NCBI RefSeq assembly: GCF_014656545.1
Contig: NZ_BNDS01000028.1
Span: 346 to 42,570 of the forward strand
DNA length: 42,225 nt
Direction of reading: 5' to 3'
Source: Neobacillus kokaensis
Lineage (GTDB): Bacteria > Bacillota > Bacilli > Bacillales > Cytobacillaceae
Shown here: positions 23,859-31,624 of the stretch, piece after piece
How positions within the stretch are numbered: the first letter of the stretch is position 1
Layout of the letters: every line of letters starts with the position of its first letter
Notes under the pieces: model-generated
Databases searched by the model: none
The model's input: only the letters and a program-made list of their open reading frames with translations
Told to the model about the DNA's origin: nothing
Translations under genes and position numbers: made by a program

Positions 23859-24502
23859 ACCGTTTTAATCAATTGTCCTGCTGACCCGAGCTTAATTCTT
23901 AGCGTCTTAACATGGGTATCGACGGTTCGTAATGTTCCGGTGCTCTCTAGTCCCCATACATGGTCCAGCAGCTGCTCCCTTGAGAATACTTGTCCTCTAT
24001 GATTGAATAAGAACTCCAGCAGACTAAATTCTTTCCGCGTTAAGTTTAGTCTCTTTCCTTGGACCTCAGCAGTATATCCTTCCAAGTCAATGGCCAGATC
24101 CCCTAATTCTAGTACGTTCTGCCTTGGTTTAAAATCATTAGACCTCCGCAGCAATGCTTCAACGCGTGCCACTAATTCTTTAGGGCTAAACGGCTTCACA
24201 ATGTAATCATCAGCACCGATTTTTAAACCATGAATCCGGTCCAGCTCCTCGCTCTTTGCCGTCAGCATGATAATCGGGACTTTTGAGACCTCGCGAATTT
24301 TTTGACACACAGTAAAACCGTCCATTTTCGGCATCATGATATCCAAAATCACCAAATCAAACGATTCCTGTTCCCACCGTGCCAATACTTCTTCCCCATC
24401 TATAGCGGCAACGGTTTGGTATCCTTCTTTTTCCAAATAGGACCTAACCAGCATCAGCATCTGCTCTTCATCATCAGCTATCAAAACTTTATATCTACTC
24501 AT
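23828..24502 (-). CDS. OmpR-family response regulator (YclJ-like)
   Basis: 224 aa from ATG 24502 after AGGTGAAGAAA. Receiver domain with D10/D11, phospho-acceptor Asp54 (LVILDIMMPK) and Lys in VKPFSPKE; winged-helix domain ending KTVWGVGYKFED. Its ATG overlaps the stop of the adjacent lipoprotein remnant (AATGAGTAG), and the same junction exists at 26826 for the intact lipoprotein, so this gene was originally coupled to the lipoprotein gene now 2.3 kb away. Confidence 0.9.
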   Translation of the reverse strand: MSRYKVLIADDEEQMLMLVRSYLEKEGYQTVAAIDGEEVLARWEQESFDLVILDIMMPKMDGFTVCQKIREVSKVPIIMLTAKSEELDRIHGLKIGADDYIVKPFSPKELVARVEALLRRSNDFKPRQNVLELGDLAIDLEGYTAEVQGKRLNLTRKEFSLLEFLFNHRGQVFSREQLLDHVWGLESTGTLRTVDTHVKTLRIKLGSAGQLIKTVWGVGYKFED

Positions 24503-24748
24503 TTTCTTCACCTAAAATCATCATATGCGGTCCGTTTTTGAGCCAGATTTGCATACTTTTAGTAAAAGCTAAAAGCCGTGCGGTCAATAATGGCAAGCGA
24601 GCCGCTTCCCAGGCTTGTGACATAAATCCTGTACTTGTCACCGGTAATGTCATACGGATTGGCACCGACCTTCAGCTGCTTACTGACGGACCTGTTCTTT
24701 ATATTTATTTTATATATGCTGCTGGAGTTACAGCAAATTGTATACACA
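24474..24748. repeat. Left copy of ~270-bp direct repeat flanking an insert
   Basis: The segment matches 26805-27073 at roughly nine bases in ten, with a 7-bp insertion (about 24563-24575). It contains the first codons of the response regulator and the 3' end of the beta-propeller lipoprotein gene. Similarity stops at both ends. Confidence 0.9.
24502..24747 (-). pseudogene. 3' remnant of the beta-propeller lipoprotein gene
   Basis: Encodes a diverged copy of the last ~80 residues of the intact protein at 26826-27797 (shared block NRSVSKQLKVGANPYDITGD). A 7-bp insertion shifts the frame, giving ...DRTAFSFY and a stop; the true C-terminal end follows in another frame. It has no start region and is not functional. 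Confidence 0.88.
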
Positions 24749-24753
24749 GTTAA

Positions 24754-25051
24754 TTAACACAGACTTTTACATTAACCATTGAACTTGAAAATCGAAACAA
24801 GAAAGTAAACCAGTTTGCAACAGGGGGAATAATAGTTTGTGAAAACATTCACGAACTTGCCAGAGTTTTAGCTGCTGTCTTATCCATTCCATACTATAAT
24901 AAAAACATCCAGCATACAAACTTACAATGGAAAGATTGTTTTCATATCTTCGGATTTTGAACGTATAGATTGTTATAAAACAAGTGAAATATTAGGGAAA
25001 AAAGTATGGGATGTTTACAAACTCGGTAAACATAATAGTGTGCACATCTAA
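24754..25051 (+). pseudogene. Coding remnants in two frames, unrecognised
   Basis: Plus strand. A frame open from 24754 to TGA 24958 reads ...NKKVNQFATGGIIVCENIHE then LARVLAAVLSIP; a second frame ending TAA 25049 reads YNGKIVFISSDFERIDCYKT then SEILGKKVWDVYKLGKH. Both look like genuine protein sequence, but neither has a start with ribosome site, and they do not join in one frame. I read them as pieces of a broken gene or genes brought in with the insert. Family unknown. Confidence 0.5.
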
Positions 25052-25054
25052 TCT

Positions 25055-25109
25055 TAAAAAAGAGAATCTAAAATACTTTCAGTTTGAAGTATATTAGATT
25101 CTCTTTTAT
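25055..25109 (-). terminator. Terminator after carnitine dehydrogenase gene
   Basis: AAAGAGAATCTAA and its complement TTAGATTCTCTTT (with small internal mismatches, also AATAC/GTAT) form a long stem; T-rich on the minus strand. Confidence 0.82.
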
Positions 25110-25111
25110 TA

Positions 25112-26113
25112 TTATTCAGCAAGCCGGGCCATTTGCTGCTCTCGATCCTGCTTTAAGATTTTACCAGAAGCACACTCATATTCGGCTAAAGCTTCCATGA
25201 TAGACACAATACAATTATCTCTTAGCTTTTCTAATTCTCGTAAATTATGTCCCTGAGCCTGTTCATTTGTACCTTCTACCATTTTCTCAATCAATTCTTC
25301 TGTAAGTTCGGGTGCTTCAAGTTTGGTCCAAGGTAATTTTAAAGCAGGCCCAAATTGGCTCATAAAATGCCGCATGCCTCTTTTACCGCCAGCCAGCCAA
25401 TAGGTTAAATTCGTTCCCATAAAGGCCCATCTTAAACCTGCGCCATAGATGATAGCCTGATCTAATTCATCCGTTGTTGCCACATTGTCATTAACCATAT
25501 GGAGATTTTCCCGCCAAAGAGCTTCCAGTAATCGATCAGCTATGAATCCCTCGATTTCCACTCTTACCTTTAAAGGCTTCATCCCCATCATTTTGAAAAA
25601 TTCTATTGCTGTTTCAATCGCTTCAGCAGAAGTTTTTTCTCCCCCAACAACTTCAACTAATGGCAATAAGTAAACTGGATTAAACGGATGAGCCACTAAA
25701 AAGCGTTCCGGATTGACCATTTCTGACTGAAGCCTTGTCGGCAATAATCCAGATGTACTGGAGCCAATGATGGCATTAGGCTTCGCATATGAGGATATTT
25801 CTTTCAGCAGAATAATTTTTTTCGACTCTACCTCCGGCGTATTCTCCTGAATATAATCAGCACATTCAACTGCTTCCTTTAAATCAGTTGTAAATGTCAA
25901 CTTGCCCTTTTTCTCAACTGGAACGGCAATTACCCTTTGCAGAGCCTCCTCTGCGTTGGCAATAACCTCTCTTAAATCATCCTCAGCCGTTTTTCTTGGA
26001 TTGACAGCAATTACATTCATACCTCGATGAAGCAAGCGTGCAGCCCAGCCAGCGCCAATCACTCCTGTTCCGACAATCGCAACTGTTTTGATTTCATTCC
26101 CTTTAATAAACAT
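25112..26113 (-). CDS. lcdH: L-carnitine 3-dehydrogenase
   Basis: 333 aa from ATG 26113 after CGGAGGG. 3-hydroxyacyl-CoA dehydrogenase fold: Rossmann GTGVIGAGWAA at 15-25, SSTSGLLPT and the catalytic-His segment VAHPFNPVYLLPLVEVVGG, then the C-terminal helical domain with GFIADRLLEALWREN and YGAGLRWAFMGTNLTYWLAG. These blocks are characteristic of carnitine 3-dehydrogenase (L-carnitine + NAD to 3-dehydrocarnitine) rather than fatty-acid HAD enzymes. It lies in the repeat-flanked insert together with a broken transporter gene, so the partner enzymes of the pathway are missing here. Confidence 0.85.
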   Translation of the reverse strand: MFIKGNEIKTVAIVGTGVIGAGWAARLLHRGMNVIAVNPRKTAEDDLREVIANAEEALQRVIAVPVEKKGKLTFTTDLKEAVECADYIQENTPEVESKKIILLKEISSYAKPNAIIGSSTSGLLPTRLQSEMVNPERFLVAHPFNPVYLLPLVEVVGGEKTSAEAIETAIEFFKMMGMKPLKVRVEIEGFIADRLLEALWRENLHMVNDNVATTDELDQAIIYGAGLRWAFMGTNLTYWLAGGKRGMRHFMSQFGPALKLPWTKLEAPELTEELIEKMVEGTNEQAQGHNLRELEKLRDNCIVSIMEALAEYECASGKILKQDREQQMARLAE

Positions 26114-26161
26114 ACTGTCCCTCCGTGACACGTTTTGGTTAATATAGAATGCTCCTATAGT

Positions 26162-26692
26162 TTAAAATCCACAGAGCTTGATTGAGCTAACGTTAACTTT
26201 TGTCTCCGGTGCCATCGCGATCGACACAACCAGTCCAAGAACCGTAATAGCTGTACCAACCATGTTTGGAAAAATCCACAAAACCGCTAAGGAAATACTC
26301 ATAATGGCAAAACTACCAATCAGCAGAGACCGGCGTCCGATTGAATTCAGCCAAAACATAGCAGGGATACAGCCGATTAAGAAAAACATACTAATGACGA
26401 CATCCCCTAAAATTGCCTTCTTTCCTGCATCCAAACCGAATGCACCCAAAATCTGTGGACCAAATGTATATAAACCAAACATAGGAACAACCTGACAGGC
26501 CCATATCGTACCAACAAACATCATTCTCTTAAAATAGCCTTTTTTAAAGATTTTGCTATAACGTGTCTTTTTTATTTCTTCTCGTTCTAATTCTACTTCA
26601 CTGCCAAATAATTTTTGCATAATTTCTAATGCTTCGTCAATACGTCCTTTGCTTACCAGCCAAATAGCTGAGAGGTTTACTCTCCCAGCCAT
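26162..26692 (-). pseudogene. Truncated and internally deleted sugar-porter-type MFS gene
   Basis: 176 codons. It begins in the central loop (SAIWLVSKGRIDEALEIMQ, normally preceded by six helices and ESPRW), continues through helices 7-9 with NSIGRRSLLIG, then jumps from what should be helix 9 straight to the end of helix 12 (GLVVSIAMAPETK). The N-terminal half and about three helices are therefore absent. It lies just upstream of the carnitine dehydrogenase on the same strand and may be the remains of its substrate transporter. Confidence 0.85.
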
Positions 26693-26804
26693 TAATTCGA
26701 CACATTTCTATTATTACATGTGAATGTTGGATCGAGAACGTTTCTATCTTAGTTATGATTGGTAAAATGAAAGTTGGAAATGGAGGTTCAGACTTGAGCC
26801 CTTC

Positions 26805-27073
26805 TCAGCTATCAAAACATTATATCTACTCATTTTCTTCACCTAAAATCATCATATGTGGTCCGTTTTTGAGCCGGATTTGCTTACTTTTAGTAAAAGC
26901 CGTGCGGTCAATAATGGCAAGCGAGTCGCCATCCAGGCTTGTGACATAAATCCTGTACTTGTCGCCGGTAATGTCATACGGATTGGCGCCGACCTTCAGC
27001 TGCTTGCTGACGGACCTGTTCTTATTATCTATTTTATATACGCTGCTGGAGCCGTGGCAAATCGCATATACAT
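26805..27073. repeat. Right copy of ~270-bp direct repeat flanking an insert
   Basis: Counterpart of 24474-24748. It holds the 3' end of the intact lipoprotein gene followed (minus direction) by the first ~9 codons of a response regulator (MSRYNVLIA) before similarity ends near 26805. Confidence 0.9.
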
Positions 27074-27797
27074 ATCGACTTGAGACGTCTCCATAAAAAT
27101 CGACCGGCATTACCCCAACCTTTACCCGGTCCACCTCTTTTCCCGTTTTCGGATCATACACATAAATATATTCGTTCAGCGACCCATATGGCCCGTGGCC
27201 GCCAACCCACACATATTTGCCGTCAAAAAAAATCCCCTTCGGCCGCTCTATGATAGGAAAATGAGTAAGTTCTTTCTTGGTGCTTATATCGATGACAGAG
27301 AGCGACGCCCCTTTTACATTTACCACATATAATAAGTTCTTCTTATCATTAAGTGCCATCGAGACCGGAAATTTACCTATTTTTACTTCAGCTATGACTT
27401 TTTCCTTTTTTACATCATAGAACCCAACCGTATTTTTCAACCCATTTGTAAATAAGAGCAGGTGATCTTTTGTGAGGTATACCATCTCGTTAACCCCTTT
27501 ACCGGTCTGCACTGATTTTGTCAGCGTCCCCTCTTTTAATTGCAGCCGATAAAGCGAATCTTCGTTTTCCCCCGCTAAAATAATCGTATTAGGCTTAATT
27601 TTTTCCATGGAAGTTATACGAAAATTTAAGGCGCTTGCGGTTAATTTGCCTGTTTGTAAATCAACAAAGGTAATTTCCTGCTTTTTTAAATTAGAAACGA
27701 TGAGGGTGTCCTTCATTGATGGTGGGACTGAAATTTCCTTTGTTTGACAGCCTGATAAAAGAAATAAAATAAGCAAAATTGGTCCTAGCTTTTTCAT
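26826..27797 (-). CDS. Beta-propeller (YVTN/YncE-type) lipoprotein
   Basis: 323 aa. Signal peptide with lipobox LLSGC (residues about 13-17), so anchored outside the membrane. Repeating blades of about 40 residues such as DTLIVSNLKKQEITFVDLQTG, NLLYVVNVKGASLSVIDIST and YRIYVTSLDGDSLAIIDRTA. Such propellers bind ligands or proteins; the ligand is unknown. Its stop overlaps a regulator start remnant (AATGAGTAG), showing it was once translationally coupled to the response regulator now at 23828. GAGAGGGAT precedes ATG 27797. Confidence 0.87.
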   Translation of the reverse strand: MKKLGPILLILFLLSGCQTKEISVPPSMKDTLIVSNLKKQEITFVDLQTGKLTASALNFRITSMEKIKPNTIILAGENEDSLYRLQLKEGTLTKSVQTGKGVNEMVYLTKDHLLLFTNGLKNTVGFYDVKKEKVIAEVKIGKFPVSMALNDKKNLLYVVNVKGASLSVIDISTKKELTHFPIIERPKGIFFDGKYVWVGGHGPYGSLNEYIYVYDPKTGKEVDRVKVGVMPVDFYGDVSSRYVYAICHGSSSVYKIDNKNRSVSKQLKVGANPYDITGDKYRIYVTSLDGDSLAIIDRTAFTKSKQIRLKNGPHMMILGEENE

Positions 27798-27832
27798 CGG
27801 ATCCCTCTCAGTATCTTTTCATTAATGGAAAA

Positions 27833-27859
27833 TACGCCTGATGTTTGAGATCAGGCGTA
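27833..27859 (-). terminator. Intercistronic hairpin
   Basis: TACGCCTGAT and ATCAGGCGTA form a perfect 10-bp stem with 7-nt loop; on the minus strand it is followed by TTTTCC. It lies between the two lipoprotein genes and could reduce read-through. Confidence 0.75.
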
Positions 27860-27864
27860 AACAT

Positions 27865-28641
27865 TTAGTGAACAGTTATCGTATTTTCCTCGTGTGTATG
27901 AATTTCGCCCTTTTCTACATGAACTTGGACAGTGTATTCCCCAGTGGCTGGAAAAGTAGTATCTGCTGTATATTCTCCAGACTTCATTTCCTTCGTTTCG
28001 ATAAATGCATGTTTTTCCTCGTTGCCCTTCCATACTTCAAATCTTACTTTGGCTCCATCGAAGGCAGAATTATCTTTTTGCAGATGTACTGTTAAGTTTG
28101 TCTTTTCATTCACTTTTATATCTTTGGCTGCCATGAAATGCATGGATACGCCTGCTGCATCATGATGATCGTGGTGATCCGAATCATGGCCTTCTTCATG
28201 ATGTTCAGCGTTCTCGGCATTGGCAGTACTTGCATCACCCACGGTAAATTCCTTCTGCGGCATATTGTGCATATCCCGTGCAGTTACGTGCGAAATGACA
28301 GTGTATTTGCCTGCTTCTGGAAAGCCTTTTGTAATGGAGTAGACGCCATCACCTTTGTGCTTCCCTTGAATTTTTTCATGTTTTTCCTGTCCGTCCTTCC
28401 AAATTTCAAAGGTCATTTCATCGGCATCATCAACCTTTTCATTACCTTGGGTCACCGTTGCACTAAAAGTTACCTCTTGGTTAGGCTGTGGATTTTCCGG
28501 ATTAATCTTTAAAGCTACGTCAATCATTGCCGGCACTTCTTGATTCTGACTACTTGTGTCTTTTTCTTTACTGGTTCCGCACCCCGCGGCAATGATCATG
28601 ATAGATACTACAAATAGCATCAGTAAAGATTTATGTTTCAT
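27865..28641 (-). CDS. Lipoprotein with two YtkA/FixH-like domains and His-rich linker
   Basis: 258 aa from ATG 28641 with AAGGGTGG upstream. Signal peptide with lipobox IIAAGC; two similar beta-sandwich domains (VDVALKINPENPQPNQEVTF ... GKYTVISHV and MHFMAAKDIKVNEKTNLTVH ... GEYTVQVHV) of the YtkA-like type, joined by a linker with HHEEGHDSDHHDHHD. The His/Asp linker and the H-x-M-x-x-K elements suggest metal (copper or zinc) binding; this is inference. First gene of the unit lipoprotein, propeller, regulator, kinase. Confidence 0.83.
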   Translation of the reverse strand: MKHKSLLMLFVVSIMIIAAGCGTSKEKDTSSQNQEVPAMIDVALKINPENPQPNQEVTFSATVTQGNEKVDDADEMTFEIWKDGQEKHEKIQGKHKGDGVYSITKGFPEAGKYTVISHVTARDMHNMPQKEFTVGDASTANAENAEHHEEGHDSDHHDHHDAAGVSMHFMAAKDIKVNEKTNLTVHLQKDNSAFDGAKVRFEVWKGNEEKHAFIETKEMKSGEYTADTTFPATGEYTVQVHVEKGEIHTHEENTITVH

Positions 28642-28830
28642 CTTTTCCACCCTTATCTATTTTGATATTCACTCCTCTGTGGAGCACTCTCGATTATGAA
28701 TTGAGTATAAAACACAAATGTGAAATCCTTGTGAAAAAAGATTGTCTTTTATTTTACCTTTTTACATGGTGTTTTCCAAATTTTTGATTGGACATGGAGA
28801 GTGTTTTTTTGCGTTAACGTGCTAGAGAAT
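28642..28830. other. Divergent upstream region
   Basis: No gene seen. It presumably contains the minus-strand promoter of the lipoprotein unit; no element was clear enough to mark. Confidence 0.4.
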
Positions 28831-28834
28831 TTAT

Positions 28835-29015
28835 TGACAGTTTGGGCATGCTGATGAGTTCTACGTTACCCAAAACATCATTTTTTTGACTGTTCGGGCA
28901 CAAAGACACCCTCTACGTTACCCAACTTATCATTTTTTTGACCGTTCGGGCACGTAGACTCCTTCTACGTTACCTACCTCATCAAATTTCAAGCAGTTCA
29001 GGCACGTAGACAACG
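28835..29015 (+). repeat. Tandem array F, exact 52-bp period
   Basis: GTTTGGGCA/GTTCGGGCA/GTTCAGGCA starts at 28840, 28892, 28944 and 28996, three intervals of exactly 52 bp. Units read TTTTTTTGACCGTTCGGGCA, then stem and loop, then CTACGTTACCC. The third unit has a perfect ACGTAG-ACTCCTT-CTACGT hairpin. Framework and stem are shared with array D at 12627. It lies between two divergent genes. Confidence 0.88.
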
Positions 29016-29053
29016 GATGCTAACCATTTTTTACAAAATCCCCCAAAATCGTA

Positions 29054-29093
29054 TTGACTCCATGTTATAACTGTTATACTATAAATATAACAG
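29054..29093 (+). promoter_or_regulatory. Promoter and operator of the GntR gene
   Basis: TTGACT (29054-29059), 17-bp spacer and TACTAT (29077-29082) form the promoter. CTGTTATA-CTATAAA-TATAACAG (29071-29093), a perfect 8-bp inverted repeat, covers the -10, as expected for autorepression by the GntR protein encoded just downstream. The core GTTATA-N7-TATAAC is also at 583-601. Confidence 0.75.
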
Positions 29094-29117
29094 CTAACAC
29101 AAAGGAGGGCGGTTCAT

Positions 29118-29504
29118 GTGTTCCTTACACTTGACCTCGAATCCGAGGAGCCGATTTATACACAATTAAAACATCAAATTATCGCAGGGATTGCTAAAAA
29201 AGAATTTAGTCCGGGGGAAGCACTTCCATCAGTACGCTCGCTTGCTTCTGATCTCGGAATTAACCTCCATACTGTCAATAAAGCCTACCAGCAGTTAAAG
29301 CAAGAGGGATTTATTCTCATCCATCGCCAAAAGGGGGTTGTGATTAATCCGGACGGGGTTGCAAAAGCGGATGACATTTACTGGACGGATTTAACAGCTA
29401 AACTTCGGCCATTGATTGCGGAGGCAGTTTGCCGCGATGTGTCTGATGAAGATTTTCAAAAACTATGCAGTCAAATTTATACGGAATTTCAACCAAAGGA
29501 GTGA
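29118..29504 (+). CDS. GntR-family transcriptional regulator, YtrA subfamily
   Basis: 128 aa from GTG 29118 with AAAGGAGGGCGG upstream. Winged-helix GntR DNA-binding domain (about 10-78: PIYTQLKHQIIAGIAKKEFS, PGEALPSVRSLASDLGINLHT, VNKAYQQLKQEGF) followed by a short helical tail only, which is typical of YtrA-type regulators that control an adjacent membrane-protein operon. It is followed after 8 bp by a DUF1648 membrane protein, the usual partner. The operator overlapping its promoter suggests autoregulation. Confidence 0.92.
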   Translation: MFLTLDLESEEPIYTQLKHQIIAGIAKKEFSPGEALPSVRSLASDLGINLHTVNKAYQQLKQEGFILIHRQKGVVINPDGVAKADDIYWTDLTAKLRPLIAEAVCRDVSDEDFQKLCSQIYTEFQPKE

Positions 29505-29512
29505 ATTCAAAG

Positions 29513-30604
29513 ATGTTACTATTTTTAATTATTTTGATGATCCCAATGTATATCCCCCTTATATTTATCCCATATTGGACGAGGAAAACGGAAAGCTTTG
29601 GGGTTTCCATTCCTGAAGAAGCCTATCAGCGCCCTGATCTTAAAAACATGCGTAAAACATATGCCTTGATTACCGGTGTGCTGGCGATAATCATTACTGC
29701 CATACTAGCGCTTTCTGTCGGAGGACGGGACGATGACTTTATCGCAATCTTGTATTCTATCTTAATTGCTATCTACGTTATTGGCAGTTTCATTGTGTAT
29801 CTTATTTTTCACAAGCAAATGAAGGACTTAAAAAAACAATACCCTGAGTGGACGAAAAAGCCGCAGGTCATCACGGTTAATACACAGTTCCGCAGTAAAA
29901 AACTAACTTACTCCAATTATTGGTTTGTAATTCCATTTTTAATTTCGATTGCAACGATTGCCTTTACTCTTGTAAACTATCAACAAATTCCTGATCGGTT
30001 TCCGATGCAATATAATTTCAGCGGGGAAGTGACCAATTGGGCAGCTAAATCTTACCGGTCAGTTCTGCTGATGCCGATTATGCAAATCTATCTGACACTT
30101 CTGTTTCTTTTTATCAATATCATCATTTCAAAAGCCAAACAGCAGGTGTCTGCGGCTAATCCGGAAGAGTCATTGAGACAAAATATAATTTTTAGAAGAA
30201 GATGGTCGCTTTTCACAATTTTAATGGGCACTGGCTTAATTGCCGTGTTTGTAGTACCTCAGCTCTCAATGATTTATCCAATTAACCATCAGCTGCAGCT
30301 ATATATTCCACTTGTTTATGTGGTTGCAGTTTGTGCAGGATCAATTATATTATCGATCACGACCGGCCAAGGCGGCAGCCGCGTATCTCGAAAGGTCGCC
30401 GGTGAAAACGGTAAGGTTATTGACCGTGATGACGACCACTACTGGAAGCTGGGAATGTTCTATTTCAATCCGAAAGACCCGGCAATCTTTTTGGAAAAAC
30501 GCTTTGGGATCGGCTGGACCAATAACTGGGCCCATCCCCTATCATGGGTATTCATTATCGTCGTACTTCTCCTAGCATTCGGGCTTCCAATGCTGCTGGG
30601 ATAA
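29513..30604 (+). CDS. DUF1648/DUF5808 multi-pass membrane protein
   Basis: 363 aa from ATG 29513 (AAGGAG about 11 nt upstream). About eight helices. The DUF1648 segment is IPDRFPMQYNFSGEVTNWAA, and the C-terminal DUF5808 block is HYWKLGMFYFNPKDPAIFLE followed by KRFGIGWTNNWAHP. Related SdpI-type proteins act in immunity or signalling, but this subgroup has no proven function. Co-transcribed with the GntR regulator. Confidence 0.87.
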   Translation: MLLFLIILMIPMYIPLIFIPYWTRKTESFGVSIPEEAYQRPDLKNMRKTYALITGVLAIIITAILALSVGGRDDDFIAILYSILIAIYVIGSFIVYLIFHKQMKDLKKQYPEWTKKPQVITVNTQFRSKKLTYSNYWFVIPFLISIATIAFTLVNYQQIPDRFPMQYNFSGEVTNWAAKSYRSVLLMPIMQIYLTLLFLFINIIISKAKQQVSAANPEESLRQNIIFRRRWSLFTILMGTGLIAVFVVPQLSMIYPINHQLQLYIPLVYVVAVCAGSIILSITTGQGGSRVSRKVAGENGKVIDRDDDHYWKLGMFYFNPKDPAIFLEKRFGIGWTNNWAHPLSWVFIIVVLLLAFGLPMLLG

Positions 30605-30654
30605 GATAACTAAATAATATAAATGATTGGCTTTCAATCAAGGAGGAAAATTCA

Positions 30655-31581
30655 ATGGCTGTTGAAAAAATTGTGATCGGCGACGAAACAAAGTTTCCAC
30701 TAAACGGAATATTGACCATCCCTAATGAAAGGAATGGTTTGGTTCCTGCGGTTGTATTGGTCCACGGCTCCGGCCCAAGTGATATGGATGAAAAAATCGG
30801 AGATAATCGCCCTTTTAAAGACATTGCGGATGGTTTAGCGGGAAAAGGGATTGCCGCGCTGCGTTATGATAAGCGAACATTCATATACGGTAAAGAAATG
30901 AAAAACGATACGGGATTATCAGTTAAAGAGGAAACGATCGAGGATGCTATCCTTGCTGCTGACTTCTTACGCCAGGATTCTCGTATTGATTCAAACAAAA
31001 TCTTTATTATTGGTCATAGTATGGGGGGAATGTTAGCTCCTCGTATTGACGCAGAGGGTGGAAAGTTTGCCGGGATCATTATTATGGCAGGTTCTCCGCG
31101 TAAATTAGAAGAAATCATGATGAGTCAGAACGACGAAGTACTAAACTCATTGAATAAATTTTTGCAATTGATTGCCAGGAAACAAATAGCCTCCCTTTCA
31201 TCCAAGTTTGACAACATCTATAACTTAAGTGATGAGGAAGCAAAATCAACTAAGGTGTTGGGGAAGAGCGTCAGAGCGTACTACTTGAAAGAAATGGGCG
31301 AACACCCAGCAGCTGATTATCTACAAGAATTGGAAAAACCAGTTTTCATTATCCAAGGTGAGAAAGACTTCCAATCATCAATCGAAAAAGACTTTGAAGG
31401 GTACAAAAAGTTATTAGAGAATAAGCCGAATGTTACATTTAAACTTTATCCAAACTTGAACCATTTGTTTATGCCTTCTGTTTATGGGGAAATCCTAAAA
31501 GCGAAAAAAGAATATAAGGTTCCTCAGCATGTGGATCAACAAGTTATTGATGACATTGCTGAATGGATTTTATCGGTTTAG
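30655..31581 (+). CDS. Alpha/beta hydrolase
   Basis: 308 aa, AAGGAGG before ATG 30655. Oxyanion-hole region VVLVHGSGPSD, nucleophile elbow GHSMGG with Ser122, an acid in IQGEKDFQSS and His in YPNLNHLFMP. It resembles the dienelactone/acyl-peptide hydrolase-like group. Substrate unknown. It follows the DUF1648 gene by 50 bp and may be part of that unit. Confidence 0.87.
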   Translation: MAVEKIVIGDETKFPLNGILTIPNERNGLVPAVVLVHGSGPSDMDEKIGDNRPFKDIADGLAGKGIAALRYDKRTFIYGKEMKNDTGLSVKEETIEDAILAADFLRQDSRIDSNKIFIIGHSMGGMLAPRIDAEGGKFAGIIIMAGSPRKLEEIMMSQNDEVLNSLNKFLQLIARKQIASLSSKFDNIYNLSDEEAKSTKVLGKSVRAYYLKEMGEHPAADYLQELEKPVFIIQGEKDFQSSIEKDFEGYKKLLENKPNVTFKLYPNLNHLFMPSVYGEILKAKKEYKVPQHVDQQVIDDIAEWILSV

Positions 31582-31589
31582 AAAGTTAG

Positions 31590-31620
31590 AGAGCCCGCGA
31601 CAAACGGGCTTTCTTTTTTT
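31590..31620 (+). terminator. Terminator after the hydrolase
   Basis: GAGCCCG, a 7-nt loop and CGGGCT followed by TTCTTTTTTT. Confidence 0.87.
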
Positions 31621-31624
31621 CGCT

